NCBI RefSeq assembly: GCF_905220415.1
Contig: NC_059538.1
Span: 806,001 to 870,000 of the forward strand
Source: Colias croceus
Taxonomy: Eukaryota > Arthropoda > Insecta > Lepidoptera > Pieridae
DNA: 64,000 bases
Direction: 5' to 3'
In this document: piece by piece, positions 58,701 to 64,000 of the stretch
Layout: each line of letters begins with the position of its first letter
Numbering within the stretch: position 1 is the first letter of the stretch
The notes under the pieces: model-generated
What the model saw: the letters and a program-made list of their open reading frames with translations, nothing else
The model's database searches: none
Told to the model about the DNA's origin: nothing
Program-made: the position numbers and the translations under genes

Positions 58701-60570
58701 CACTCGTGACCCGCCAGAGCGATCGAATTTATTCTATTCTTTCAGTTTTATTTGTCTAAGGAAAAACTAAACCGCCTCTAAATAGTCAGAATTAGAAAAA
58801 ATCTTATGGGACCAAGAAGTTGGGGAATGGGATAAAGAATCGTCCAAATCAGTTGAAACATTCGAACTCGAAACAAAAGGAAATTGGAATTAATTTATTG
58901 CAAGAAATTAGTCAATGGCGTAAACTTATTATTTACGTGAGAAGGAAACGCTGGATTCATTTCAGGATTTTGAATTTAAAATCATTAAATTATTAGGGCA
59001 TTACTTGACATGCTACTTTGATAGTATTGCAGATTGGAATATTATAAATTATTTCAATTACTTATTCCTTGCTTTACTGGGGTTAACTAACGACTTTTAA
59101 TCATCCTTTACGGCGAAGTCATGACCTCAATGGCAATGTTATTAAATCACTAGCTTCCGCCCACGACTTTGTACGTGCATCCCCGTTTTTCCCCGTTCCC
59201 GCAAGAATTTCGGGAAATCCTTTCTTAGCGGATGCCTACGTCCTAACATCTACCTGCATGCCAAATTTCAGCCTGATACGTCCAGTGGTTTGGGCTGTGC
59301 GTTGATAGATCACTATATCAGTCACCTTTGAGTTTTATATATATAGATGCTGAAGGTAAAATTTTTGTTCATGTAAACTCAAATCAAGCGAATCCTTATC
59401 AGCAAATGAAAATAAACACATTTTGAATCAAAGGAATTCTGCTATCTTAAAAATTCAAAACTACTGTTCTATTTTAAACATACTTTTATTCTTCCAAAAC
59501 ATCTTTTAACCCCCTTACAGTATTTCACCTTACACGATTTTCAGCTAGGGCCGGCAGCTACTACTTAATTACGTGTGGGAAACAGTGCCAGCCCTGACTT
59601 ATTAGCGGTTGAACTAAGTGTGAGATAGTCTATTATCTTCACAGACCTAGGTGTCTAGACTTTGTAGACAAAATTATATCATTTGTACTGGTTAACATTT
59701 AGTAGTATTTGTTATTAGCGAAATGGTGAACTTTCTGCTTTTTTGGCATAGACATTTTCCTTTTTTTTTGGAATTTAGACACATATAACAATGAAAGAGT
59801 AAAATAAAGATGATTTCAAATTAGTGTATGTTTATGATATGTTATAGCATATCACACAAGCTTAATCTCACGGCTTATATTGTATAGATGGTTGTACACA
59901 TTATAATTGAAAGGATCAAAATTAATTGCTACCTTAGCAATATCGATGAGTTTCATGACGAGAGACGAGTAAATCCGACGGCTTATTGCGTCCGTCCTCC
60001 GGGAACGGTAGTTGTCCACTTCCCTATTAAAAATTAAAACATCAAAATCTGTTTAGCCTGGCCATACATAAAATATACAATGTAAAGAACATTTATGAAA
60101 AGACAAACAAGAGAAACGCGATAACATTTTTGTGAATAATAAAAATAAGCATATTCTGTACTGCAGTTACACGTGATCATGTAGTATTCAGGTTTTCAGT
60201 TAACCTTTTTTTTTCATCTACTTGGTTACCTACATATTTTGGTTATCTAAGATATTTAAGTGTTATAAATGGTGCTGGTTAGGTTAACAAAAATTCTGGC
60301 AGATTAGAAAAACTTGACCAAACACCCATTTGTCATGAAACAAAAAAAATTCAATGTAACAAACGTGAAATGAATCTGCCCCATATCCTGCAAGATGCCA
60401 AAGAATTTCACACACCTTTTAACAATATACTTAATAAGTAACGACATGGTCCTGTTCAGGTAGACCTGGTTCTCCTTCTTCAGGTCGAAAAGCAGTTCCT
60501 GATCGAAGCTTGTGTCCTGTAGCGCCTCTACTATAATTTTGGCTAATCTACGGTTCTCTTGGAAATCATT
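46534..60570 (-). CDS. Unidentified host protein, last five coding exons (247 residues)
   Basis: Five minus-strand exons (60416-60570, 59933-60023, 57516-57662, 48986-49105, 46534-46764) join with no frame break: every intron begins GT and ends AG, and the phases agree (2 at the first junction, 0 at the other three). Together they encode the C-terminal 247 residues of a larger protein; the 5' exons lie outside the window or were not found. I cannot name it. The sequence is mostly charged amphipathic segments without low complexity, zinc-binding or membrane segments, as in an alpha-helical scaffold or repeat protein, ending at TAG 46534-46536. The intron between the third and fourth listed exons is 8,410 bp, of which 7,550 bp are the endogenous retrovirus and its duplicated target. 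Exon structure is near certain; function is unknown. Confidence 0.85.
47116..47376. mobile_element. MITE-like element with AACCGACTTCAAA ends
   Basis: AACCGACTTCAAA at 47124-47136 and its complement TTTGAAGTCGGTT at 47359-47371, inside TTAAAAAC / GTTAAAAA-type flanks. Such GAAGTCGGTT ends are common in lepidopteran genomes. Inside is a poly-A run and AATCGGTTCAGAAACCTCGG. Confidence 0.75.
47479..47656 (-). repeat. SINE-like repeat, family E
   Basis: Starts CTAGCTTACCGCCCGCGGCT like family D, but the body differs (CTAGTTGGATCGAACTGCAC) and it ends ACGAGATTTATATATATTAA. Only one copy in the window. Confidence 0.65.
47908..48415. repeat. GC-rich array of GCTCGAGC palindromes
   Basis: Eight GCTCGAGC sites (47928, 47965, 47987, 48010, 48117, 48214, 48332, 48355) and several one- or two-base variants (GCTCTAGC, GCTTGAAGC, GCTCGCGAGC) lie in about 435 bp, each inside a longer near-palindrome of the form RACNGCTCGAGCNGTY; GACGGCTCGAGCCGTC at 48210-48225 is a perfect 16-bp palindrome. 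The segment also holds a direct repeat: 47949-48074 resembles 48317-48415 (GTACACGGACGGCTCGAG, GCTACCAACCGCTC, TCATTGAT). GCCGTACACG at 47914 and its inverted copy near 48227 suggest transposon ends. No coding capacity. Confidence 0.8.
48986..49105 (-). CDS. Unidentified host gene, penultimate exon
   Basis: 120 bp, phase 0 at both ends, between TTTCTACAG (acceptor) and CAG|GTAATG (donor). It encodes 40 residues beginning APRILAQLGSLDDLTPKILI. Confidence 0.85.
49293..49296 (+). repeat. Target-site duplication AGGT (left)
   Basis: The same four bases follow the 3' LTR at 56843-56846. A 4-bp duplication is usual for Ty3/gypsy elements. Confidence 0.9.
49297..49546 (+). repeat. 5' long terminal repeat, 250 bp
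   Basis: Starts AGTTATGTCGGGGCAACCCG and ends CGAAATTTGAGT. It is identical to 56592-56842 except for one base (six versus seven A at about 49514). ATTAAA at 49481-49486 is a possible polyadenylation signal. No canonical TATA box is visible, as in other errantivirus LTRs. Confidence 0.95.
49546..49563 (+). promoter_or_regulatory. Primer-binding site, tRNA-Ser type
   Basis: TGGCGCAGCCGGTAGGAT overlaps the last base of the LTR by one position and is complementary to the 3' end of insect tRNA-Ser (from memory of that tRNA: ...CCTACCGGCTGCG plus CCA). Overlap of LTR and primer site is usual in errantiviruses. Confidence 0.85.
49752..49774 (+). promoter_or_regulatory. Leader ATG and candidate env splice donor
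   Basis: An ATG at 49752 opens a six-codon frame that ends at TGA 49770-49772 in unspliced RNA. The TGA overlaps a consensus splice donor GTGAGT (49769-49774). If this donor is joined to an acceptor at 54928-54929 the ATG is in frame with env. The site is therefore a short upstream frame in the genomic RNA and, by inference, the env start in the spliced RNA. Confidence 0.6.
49996..51165 (+). CDS. gag: Errantivirus Gag polyprotein, 389 residues
   Basis: Structural protein that would form the intracellular particle and bind genomic RNA. The ATG at 49996 sits in a good context (AAAATGG) after a leader of about 430 bases. Residues 1 to about 190 look like a matrix/capsid region, with KQGESYIQFCHRIQ and LPEDMIRIVRLRGC typical in character of Ty3/gypsy capsids. 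Residues from about 200 to 320 are rich in Pro, Gln, Asn and Arg with repeated RPNF and four [YF]K[FY]G units; the C-terminal 60 residues are acidic. No CCHC zinc knuckle is present, as in many errantiviruses, so RNA binding may rest on the Arg/Lys-rich repeats. Its last codons overlap the pol frame, which lies one base back (-1). No break is seen. Confidence 0.9.
   Translation: MEEIKLIPREILCIIPKFDGDEKLLNLFINKSEYIIRSFQDANNNAQNLYVYHAITSRLIGKAASLLSDYQNITSWTELKEILTQHFGDPRSEECIALELEGLKIKQGESYIQFCHRIQNVKSSLFSKVNRLTDEGVKAAKMIIYNNTALNVFLYNLPEDMIRIVRLRGCTNLENALSVVTEEVNFIQQYNAKISKPKPITQNTFQNPLKPNFSTMPLNQNFKYGSPQQPIGYRPNFAQQPRPNLMQPPRPNFIQQLRQTPQAQGYKFGTQSNNNHQLRPFQNSGYKFGIPNQQTAQPRFKFGIQHAQAPNPGLNSDVSMRTAPMRQNVTHNLYYCDEPNYENYDNSTLDYNEEAANELYEYTDPEVTESNFNDNNENFPLPASDETVK
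51117..54989 (+). CDS. pol: Errantivirus Pol polyprotein (protease, reverse transcriptase, RNase H, integrase)
   Basis: The frame is open from 51117 to TAA 54987-54989, about 1,290 codons; the first ATG is only at 51495, so translation most likely arrives by -1 frameshift from gag at A AAT TTT (51126-51132). Domains in order: aspartic protease with DTGSS (Asp codon 51243); reverse transcriptase with YLDD at 52470-52481 and the KFRMVIDYR and FGLKTAPATFQ motifs; RNase H with TTDAS (Asp codon 52920), EKEML and TDHRPL; integrase with an HHCC zinc region (CDVC near 54061) and the DDE triad at codons 54162, 54321 and 54429, the last two separated by 35 residues as in the D35E rule. All catalytic residues are present and I see no stop or shift. 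The end overlaps the start of the env frame by about 100 bases. Confidence 0.95.
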   Translation, partial: QQRKFSVTGLRRDGEIINLNYCDSILKLPHIIVPEIKAKFLIDTGSSRSFISPAKAEEYFRDHKQYEQFTVVSTHAQSTHDEVIVIPLLKTFRSTLPHKFYVYNVDSRYDGLIGSDLLKKLDANINMKHQILETCNAKIPIIYNPPLEITLEPRSETRVSIPTNLQNGDAILDFQTFRESVRMPAAIVKCENFFAHTVIQNYSDESFKISITEPFQVTLHEDECIVNTCDVNNCEIDDALKENLSKLRLEHTNKEERELISKLCYEYRDIFYCDKIPLSFTNQVKHDIRTINENPIYIRPYRHPFAQNQEIQNQVDKLLNDNVIQESHSPWSAPVHLVPKKIDASGERKFRMVIDYRRLNEITIDDKYPLPNITDLFDKLGKSTYFSTIDLASGYHQIEVNPSDIPKTAFTTQSGHYEFKRMPFGLKTAPATFQRAMDNVLRGLQGIHCLVYLDDIIVYSSSLQEHISKLRKIFDRLRNTNLKVTLDKCEFLRKEVLYLGHTITKDGLKPNNDKIEAVLKFPLPQTSTEIKSFLGLVGYYRKFIKDFAKITQPMTSCLKKKNKININNSEYINAFERCKELLTNAPLLQFPDFDKPFILTTDASNFAIGAVLSQGSVGSDKPVAYASRTLNEAETRYSTIEKEMLAIVWAVKHFRPYLYGKRFTIYTDHRPLAWIKSIDEPNSKITRWKLRLSEFDFDVLYKNGKQNSNADALSRIKVNALTENDDVSMKVNVDEKERNLQKHLTDVIDEIVKVSNDQAETCDRPLTPITISSDSDRTMPITKNKRPRSPYSIPSPDSSTITAESSTLTASSNNSENTETVHSARDLDTEGILILDEAVDTKPNQILVYTWNRNKTTVKDLSRPLQKVLEVHLPEDNPDLVKQFLLSYIRPKLKYFFYFESPIHRKEFSKMATTLFKKGSVKLYECKRRVVYVDDETEQREIILKYHIGKTSHRGIKETLAHIKRVYFWNKMDQTIASVLNGCDVCKKMKYDRKPLKPELQLSQTQTRPFQEIFIDSFTIDGKAYLTIIDAFSKLGQAIEIHNRSTNEVIRALIKYFSLYGIPNRISSDPGTEFNNVLMKEMLSYYKIDLHIGTPHNPNSMGLIERFHSTIIEIYRIAKYERKITDAASVMTYAIMSYNHSIHSTTGLTPFEVVFGHTEANNAFSVDFNKQLTQQFVKDHHKRTKFLYKYLTDKIIHKKQVIKDKHGGENDFNIDIGDSVYIKGVNTRRAKDKPRYQKAIVTGPTHRNIVPVTTHHRETKVPIKDIKRPPQVTNFGDPRDPKPGPSTAPD
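51126..51132 (+). promoter_or_regulatory. -1 frameshift site A AAT TTT
   Basis: In the gag frame the bases read GAA AAT TTT, giving the heptamer A AAT TTT that fits X XXY YYZ. The pol frame opens at 51117, so the shift is possible only in 51117-51165 and this is the one good heptamer there. A small stem (TTACCG 51136-51141 with CGGTGA 51155-51160) follows after three bases, closer than usual. Confidence 0.75.
54874..56652 (+). CDS. env: Errantivirus envelope glycoprotein (F-like)
   Basis: Membrane fusion protein of the element, related in layout to the baculovirus F protein and to Env of TED and gypsy. The frame is open from 54874 to TAA 56650-56652, the stop lying inside the 3' LTR. There is no ATG before about 55207, well after the expected signal peptide; a GTG stands at 54886 but is an unlikely start in an insect. 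A hydrophobic stretch follows the candidate splice acceptor CCACAG (AG at 54928-54929). A furin-type site RSKR (55252-55263) is followed by a glycine- and leucine-containing fusion-peptide-like segment, then coiled-coil-prone sequence. A membrane anchor of about 20 residues (VLIVIIIVIVVVI region, about 56480-56525) precedes a basic stop-transfer and a short tail. No break is seen downstream of the acceptor. Start and splicing are inferred. Confidence 0.85.
   Translation, partial: QRIIVRLKFPLKTLSVLHRLLILAIHVIQNQGLQLHQIKRNPGILPLREGYAVVSNDTWRVIKVLDLKLIYDDLEFNINSYLSFRNQVHSCIDIQALGSDFITTELQTDYHMNYTIDKFEQLIPSSRSKRGLLNPLGSVIKIITGNLDNEDAIQFENTIEKLKTKQDSIIHKMTIVTEMVGSLLNVAEISNNNFIAIQNKLNVIDSLLNDTNLHQRTNEIIHTYSAFLHNFMSLYVRLSEIETAVAFSKIKLLHQSVVDTKELLLLLKNIETSSKLPFPVNLDNVLKIEQLIEVQTYVKQSQIKFVMTIPLITDDIYSYFKIIPLPIFNEEKGQTSLILPKYPYVLVKGLKTMPLSQPCKEIDEDRFLCPEILTSTLYKDDCLADLLRLSTNVSSCQPIPISIDDVKIDNVLPNRWILYVNVETVLTKVCENEVTQEFLHGTYLLTLDETGCYVKIGDITLKKYEVNGIDIIYPSLPKIILPNLMNFPTDRKPVNLKGANLTDINMLRHLIENSENSENQFSSTVNSAVGVINIITFVLIVIIIVIVVVIKSKLRKICIQENPSDSLETEDGGVMSGQPAVHACDIVFVNAA
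54928..54930 (+). promoter_or_regulatory. Candidate env splice acceptor
   Basis: CCTCCACAG ends at 54929, inside the pol-env overlap. It is the AG that would join the leader ATG at 49752 to the env frame and place the hydrophobic segment at the protein's N-terminus. The polypyrimidine tract is short. Confidence 0.5.
56580..56591 (+). promoter_or_regulatory. Polypurine tract
   Basis: TGAGGATGGAGG directly precedes the 3' LTR and would prime plus-strand DNA synthesis. It is also env coding sequence. Confidence 0.75.
56592..56842 (+). repeat. 3' long terminal repeat, 251 bp
   Basis: Same as the 5' LTR apart from one extra A. The first 61 bases also encode the end of Env. Followed by the AGGT target duplication at 56843-56846. 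Confidence 0.95.
56847..57515 (-). other. Intron part between the retrovirus and the third visible exon
   Basis: AT-rich, with no feature recognised. Confidence 0.7.
57516..57662 (-). CDS. Unidentified host gene, exon
   Basis: 147 bp, phase 0 at both ends, between acceptor CTATACCCAG and donor ACT|GTGAGT. It encodes 49 residues, including TAHRYYMSVESKDMHDQMAD and VQVFHVCARLYDVMF. The alternative acceptors CACCAG and CAGCAG closer to the core would break the phase, so 57662 was chosen as the start. Confidence 0.85.
58080..58303 (-). repeat. SINE-like repeat, family A, reversed
   Basis: From AACTAGCTTTCCACCCGCGG to CGCATTTATAATATTAGTAT, with (CAGA)n near the end. Confidence 0.85.
58618..58739 (-). 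repeat. tRNA-like element inside inverted arms
   Basis: The minus strand of 58634-58710 folds like a tRNA: acceptor arms GTCACGA / TCGTGAT, a D-arm region GGCTAAATTGGTCAAGC, and a T-arm GCGGGTTCGAGTCCCGC with a perfect B-box GGTTCGAGTCC. It is flanked by inverted arms GAATAGAAAAAATTCGATC (58618-58636) and GATCGAATTTATTCTATTC (58721-58739). The anticodon stem has a mismatch and base 33 is C rather than T, so a working tRNA is unlikely; a tRNA-derived SINE or a tRNA-like unit captured by a MITE is more likely. A matching fragment is at 23165-23193. Confidence 0.7.
59149..59348 (-). repeat. SINE-like repeat, family F
   Basis: Begins CACTAGCTTCCGCCCACGAC and ends TTGAGTTTTATATATATAGA; the body (GCCAAATTTCAGCCTGATAC) differs from the other families. 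Single copy here. Confidence 0.6.
59933..60023 (-). CDS. Unidentified host gene, exon
   Basis: 91 bp. Its first base completes an Arg codon begun by the previous exon; then 30 codons beginning EVDNYRSRRTDAISRRIYSS, ending in AAG|GTAGCA. Confidence 0.85.
60024..60415 (-). other. Intron of the host gene
   Basis: 392 bp, AT-rich, GTGTGT donor and AATAG acceptor. Nothing else recognised. Confidence 0.75.
60416..60570 (-). CDS. Unidentified host gene, first visible exon
   Basis: 155 bp between acceptor CTTTTTACAG and donor AAAAG|GTGTG. It encodes 51 residues, beginning NDFQENRRLAKIIVEALQDT, and two bases of the next codon. There is no start codon, so more exons must lie upstream (beyond 60571). 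Confidence 0.85.
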
Positions 60571-61459
60571 CTGTAAAAAGGAAACTTTAACTTAAAAAGG
60601 TTTTCGATTAGGGTCTAAGGAATTATTGATTGAGTAAGATATTTTTTCCTTCCAAGTGTTACGACATAAAGATACAACATAACGATTAATTATTTGTGAA
60701 TAAGTTAAAAAAATCGCGTGTCTGAATATAACAGAGCCACATAGAGCCTTTACTTTAGTAAAACTTTACCTAGAATCAGACGTAATTTTCAATCAAAATC
60801 GGATCAATCCTTTACGGGGAGTACCTTCATATACCTTTAAACAGATAAAAAAAGGATCACGTATATGCACGTAACATGTGACATTGTCTACAAAAAAGAT
60901 AAACACGACACGTCAAAAAGGGACGTCATATTTTCTTGGCGGGAAAACGGTTGACGTTTCACACTTATAAAAACGCGTCTCAAAGGAGGAGGACTGTTGC
61001 TATTTTCTTTATAGTCAGAGAGATGACAAATACGTAGACAAAATAAATGTAGTTTAAGAGCTGATGAACTAAATATTTAATTAATTTTAGTAAAAAAAAT
61101 TGCCAGTAAAACAATTGATTTGTCACATCGATAAAAATTAAAATCACGATGAGAAGTTATCAATCCTATCGTTCCATAAGATAAAGTGTAATTAAAATAC
61201 AATTCGATCAATAATATGTCGTCCATCTGAAAATGAAGGATCATCTTAAAGTTTAATTTGCCTAAAATATGACTATAAACTACTGTTAAGCACGCGCGAT
61301 TTTAGTAAGTAGCGTATTTCTACATTTCACCTATGTATCTATTTGCAAACATAAATAAATTATTTAATAGACAAAAACATAGAGACAGCTTGAATTTACA
61401 ACATAAAGAGCTACAACACAAGTTTTAATTCCACGCTTATCACTAAAGCTTATATAAGA
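60571..61459. other. Probable intron, nothing recognised
   Basis: Upstream side of the minus-strand gene; AT-rich, no exon with suitable phase was found. Confidence 0.45.
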
Positions 61460-61652
61460 ACTAGCTTTCCACCCGCGGCTTCGCCCGCTTTGCCTAAAAC
61501 CTAATAAATTAAATACTAAAATTTTCGTCGAGAATCATTATATCTATTTAAAAAAAACCGCTTCAAAATCCGTTGCGTAATTTTAAAGATTTAAGCATGC
61601 AAAGGGACATAGAGACAGAGAAAGCGACTTTGTTTTATACTATGTAGTGATA
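61460..61652 (-). repeat. SINE-like repeat, family D, reversed
   Basis: From CTAGCTTTCCACCCGCGGCT to ACTTTGTTTTATACTATGTA. Confidence 0.8.
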
Positions 61653-62756
61653 ATATTAATTAACCTCCTGTGTCTTCCCAAAAGCGAGCAAAGCCAGAAC
61701 TATAAAACAAATTGGGGCCATTCCCACTGCAATTCACTTTACAAGCATAAACACATTTTATTCTACACTACCAACACACGGCATGTATAATGTTCTCGAA
61801 ATGGTATCTACTGCAGTATGAAAAATGTACACGGGTGGCGCGGTTTCATTTGTACAGTTTTAGCGTTTGGATGTATGGATTAAAAATTTATGTCGTGTGC
61901 AGAGAAACTTTAATAATACATATTTCTCAAAAAATTCTTAGTAGTTCTATAAATGATAGAACTTATTTAAATTATGTGTGTCCAATGATTTGTACAAAAT
62001 ACTTAAGTACATTAACAAAATAATATTTATTACCTGATCATTATGAATTATCATCTATTAAAACTACAACTAAATGGAAGATTATCACATTTTATAAATG
62101 TATCGAAATACCATGGGCAGAAACACGTAAAACTTTAAACAAACTTCTTCTAGAAGCACTTTTGAATCGTCATATTATACAAAGAAGAAGATAGTATGGC
62201 ACATGAAATGTTAATATGAGAATTATTTTAAGAAGGCAATGTAGTCAAATAAATAAGTAGGTAATTCCTAAATAATATAGATTGATTAGATGACTTTGAA
62301 TTCTAAGCTTTTTTTTTCATAATATGTAGTATAATCATTTATTAATATGTCTCATAATATTGATGATACTTCACTCAATATAAGCGTTATAAATAGCACT
62401 ATTTCTAAAAGAATTAGCATAGAATAATAATCATAACATTCATACAATATTTATACGCGTGTCGCCTCAAACTTAACAAATGAACACGCGCCCGCTACAA
62501 AATTGTAAGATGTAAAACAAAAATTGAGCGATGCAATAAAATCAAATTGTTTTTGTGTCGACATAACGCTGTTTTGGTTTAGTTAATGTTGAATTTTCAG
62601 CGGAATTCGTTGCCTTATTGCCAGTTATGGTTCGAGTTTATTCCGTCTATTTTTCGGCTGCGAAAATTCTGTAGGCATAAATTTACGCGAATTATTATAT
62701 TATGTACAAACAGTTTGGCGAATGTGAAATTAAGATGACAATATGTTTATTAGTGT
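61653..62756. other. Probable intron, nothing recognised
   Basis: A 77-codon plus-strand frame (61790-62023) has no coding features. 62450-62700 is less AT-rich and may be regulatory. Confidence 0.4.
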
Positions 62757-62946
62757 ACTAGCTTACCGCCCGCGGCTTCGCCCGCTTTGTCTAAAACCTA
62801 ATAAATTATATACTAAAACCTTCCTCTTGAATCACTCTATCTATTAAAAAAACCGCATCAAAATCCGTTGCGTAGTTTCAAAGATATATGCATACAAAGG
62901 GACATAGGGACAGAGAAAGCGACTTTGTTTCTACTATGTATTGATT
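62757..62946 (-). repeat. SINE-like repeat, family D, reversed
   Basis: From ACTAGCTTACCGCCCGCGGC to GACTTTGTTTCTACTATGTA. Nearly the same as 33760-33948. Confidence 0.8.
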
Positions 62947-64000
62947 ATGATTATGAAGAAAATATGATTCTGTAATTGATAATTTTCATAAATTAATATT
63001 TGGTAGCATATAATAATATATGTATGTATTTCTGAACTATATACTAGTTTTTTAATATTTTTATATCATTTGTTAAAACTTATAACACAATTTCATACGA
63101 TGCAGATGGCGAGGGAAGTTGCAAATCGTATGTGACCATTGGAATGGAACCTAGGTCCTGTATTTAACTCCTTAGCAATAGTTACGTACTATTTCATTAG
63201 ACACGTCTGCAGTAGTTAATTAATTATGCAAAAAAACAAAAATTTTCTTAGGAACTTACTGAGTTAAAACAGTTGAAATAAATTACACGCGTAATCGTAT
63301 AGTATATTATGTTATTTTAAAAACCCTCATTATAACTGGTAATATAATTTATGAGCTTTGTAAAGTTTTTGAACGTAAATAAATTGTTCTTTTTGTATAT
63401 ACAAGGAGGATTAAACCGAATGCAGCCACATTTGTCGCAACGAGTGTTTAAAATGAAAAATCTTTATTCCACGTATGTAGCATTTTCTCTTTGAGGCCAT
63501 CCTTTAGCAAAATCAGATTTGCCGAACCCCTAGAGATTTTCCGTGAATGCAGTCTTGGAAGACACATCGCTCGAGTCTCCCAGAATTTTCCATTAATTTC
63601 GTGCTTTGATCAAATAAATAAAACGTCCGGACGTAATCCTAGGTCCGCTTCTAGCGATGTTACGGATTTATTTACGATTTCCGTGCGCAATGACAAATGA
63701 AATTCGTACATAAAATACCGTGATCGTCCCGGATCCGTGCCGATTGCAATAAATCGCCGGTTGTAAAAGTTAGATTGCGACACTGCAATATGCTTACCTG
63801 CGCTGAGGTTATGCTATCCTGGTAGCGTCTTATTGATTTCAACGTGACATTCCCACGGAAGCTTTTTTCTTTTTTTGATCGGCCGCGGAGCTCTGGTGTT
63901 TACCGCCTTTTGAATGAAATAGCCTTGTGTACAACAACGTGAATTATTTACTTGTTACTTGCTTTCGTTAGATGACTTTAACTTTAATAAAAGTAGAGCA
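62947..64000. other. Non-coding end of the window, one composite motif
   Basis: The segment 63410-63860 is of higher complexity and GC than its surroundings and includes a 69-codon frame (63491-63700) without recognisable features and a splice-donor-like CAG|GTAAGC on the minus strand at about 63793-63798. An exon of the minus-strand gene there cannot be excluded. Confidence 0.35.
63817..63858 (+). promoter_or_regulatory. Composite motif with all three boxes
   Basis: TCCTGGTA at 63817-63824, AACGTGAC at 63841-63848 and ATTCCCACGG at 63849-63858. This copy ties the two classes of site together: the E-box-like part and the ATTCCCACGG part are adjacent. Confidence 0.65.

Larger units (their letters stand above)
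57663..59932 (-). other. Intron of the host gene, with repeats
   Basis: It contains a family A repeat (58080-58303), the tRNA-like element (58618-58739) and a SINE-like repeat (59149-59348). A 96-codon plus-strand frame at 57644-57934 overlaps the exon and has no coding character. The remaining parts are AT-rich with nothing recognised. Confidence 0.7.

Noticed and set aside
58634..58710. Functional tRNA gene
   Set aside because: Mismatch in the anticodon stem, C at position 33 and the flanking inverted arms argue for a tRNA-derived repeat.
63491..63700. 69-codon plus-strand frame
   Set aside because: Short and without features; the higher complexity of the segment may come from regulatory DNA.

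Overview
The window looks like nuclear DNA of a lepidopteran (moth or butterfly). It is AT-rich, gene-poor and packed with short interspersed repeats whose ends (for example GGGCGAAGCCGCGGGCGGAAAGCTAGT split over copies, or GGGGCGGACCGCTAGT) are familiar to me from moth and butterfly genomes. It also carries a TED-like errantivirus and piggyBac-, Harbinger- and hAT-like DNA transposon relics. These assignments come from memory of the families and from motifs in the sequence; no database search was possible.

Layout. Positions 1-3,850 are non-coding DNA holding a 1.7-kb inverted-repeat element (1702-3424). A 191-residue orphan reading frame with a polyadenylation signal lies at 4313-4888, just downstream of a 317-bp hAT-like MITE that brings a TATA-like box and a strong 5' splice site. 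From about 4.9 to 46.4 kb I find no convincing host gene, only repeats, transposon relics (piggyBac derivative 31948-32672, decayed Harbinger 36706-39176, a foldback MITE 19843-20226), several local tandem duplications, and a recurring long sequence motif described below. From 46.5 to 60.6 kb the minus strand carries the last five exons of a host protein-coding gene I cannot name; all four exon junctions keep the reading frame. In its penultimate visible intron, antisense to the gene, sits a complete 7.5-kb Ty3/gypsy-type endogenous retrovirus (49297-56842) with 250/251-bp LTRs, a tRNA-Ser-type primer site, a 4-bp target duplication and open gag, pol and env frames.

The element works as a unit. 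Gag is translated from the full-length RNA; pol follows by a probable -1 frameshift at A AAT TTT (51126-51132); env has no ATG of its own in the expected place and probably depends on splicing from a donor at 49769 to an acceptor near 54929, which would place a short leader ATG (49752) in frame with a hydrophobic start.

The least explained signal in the window is a repeated composite motif, TCCTRGTA followed 22-25 bp later (start to start) by CACGTGAC or AACGTGAC, and/or 31-34 bp later by ATTCCCACGG. I count at least 13 E-box-type and 6 ATTCCCACGG-type sites (one has both), plus 3 with a longer spacing. They sit in otherwise dissimilar flanks and in runs of like orientation: + sites at 10.5-13.2 kb face - sites at 13.9-15.9 kb, and + sites at 35.4-39.6 kb face - sites at 40.5-41.9 kb. 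This resembles the grammar of an architectural zinc-finger protein and is the best candidate here for something undescribed.
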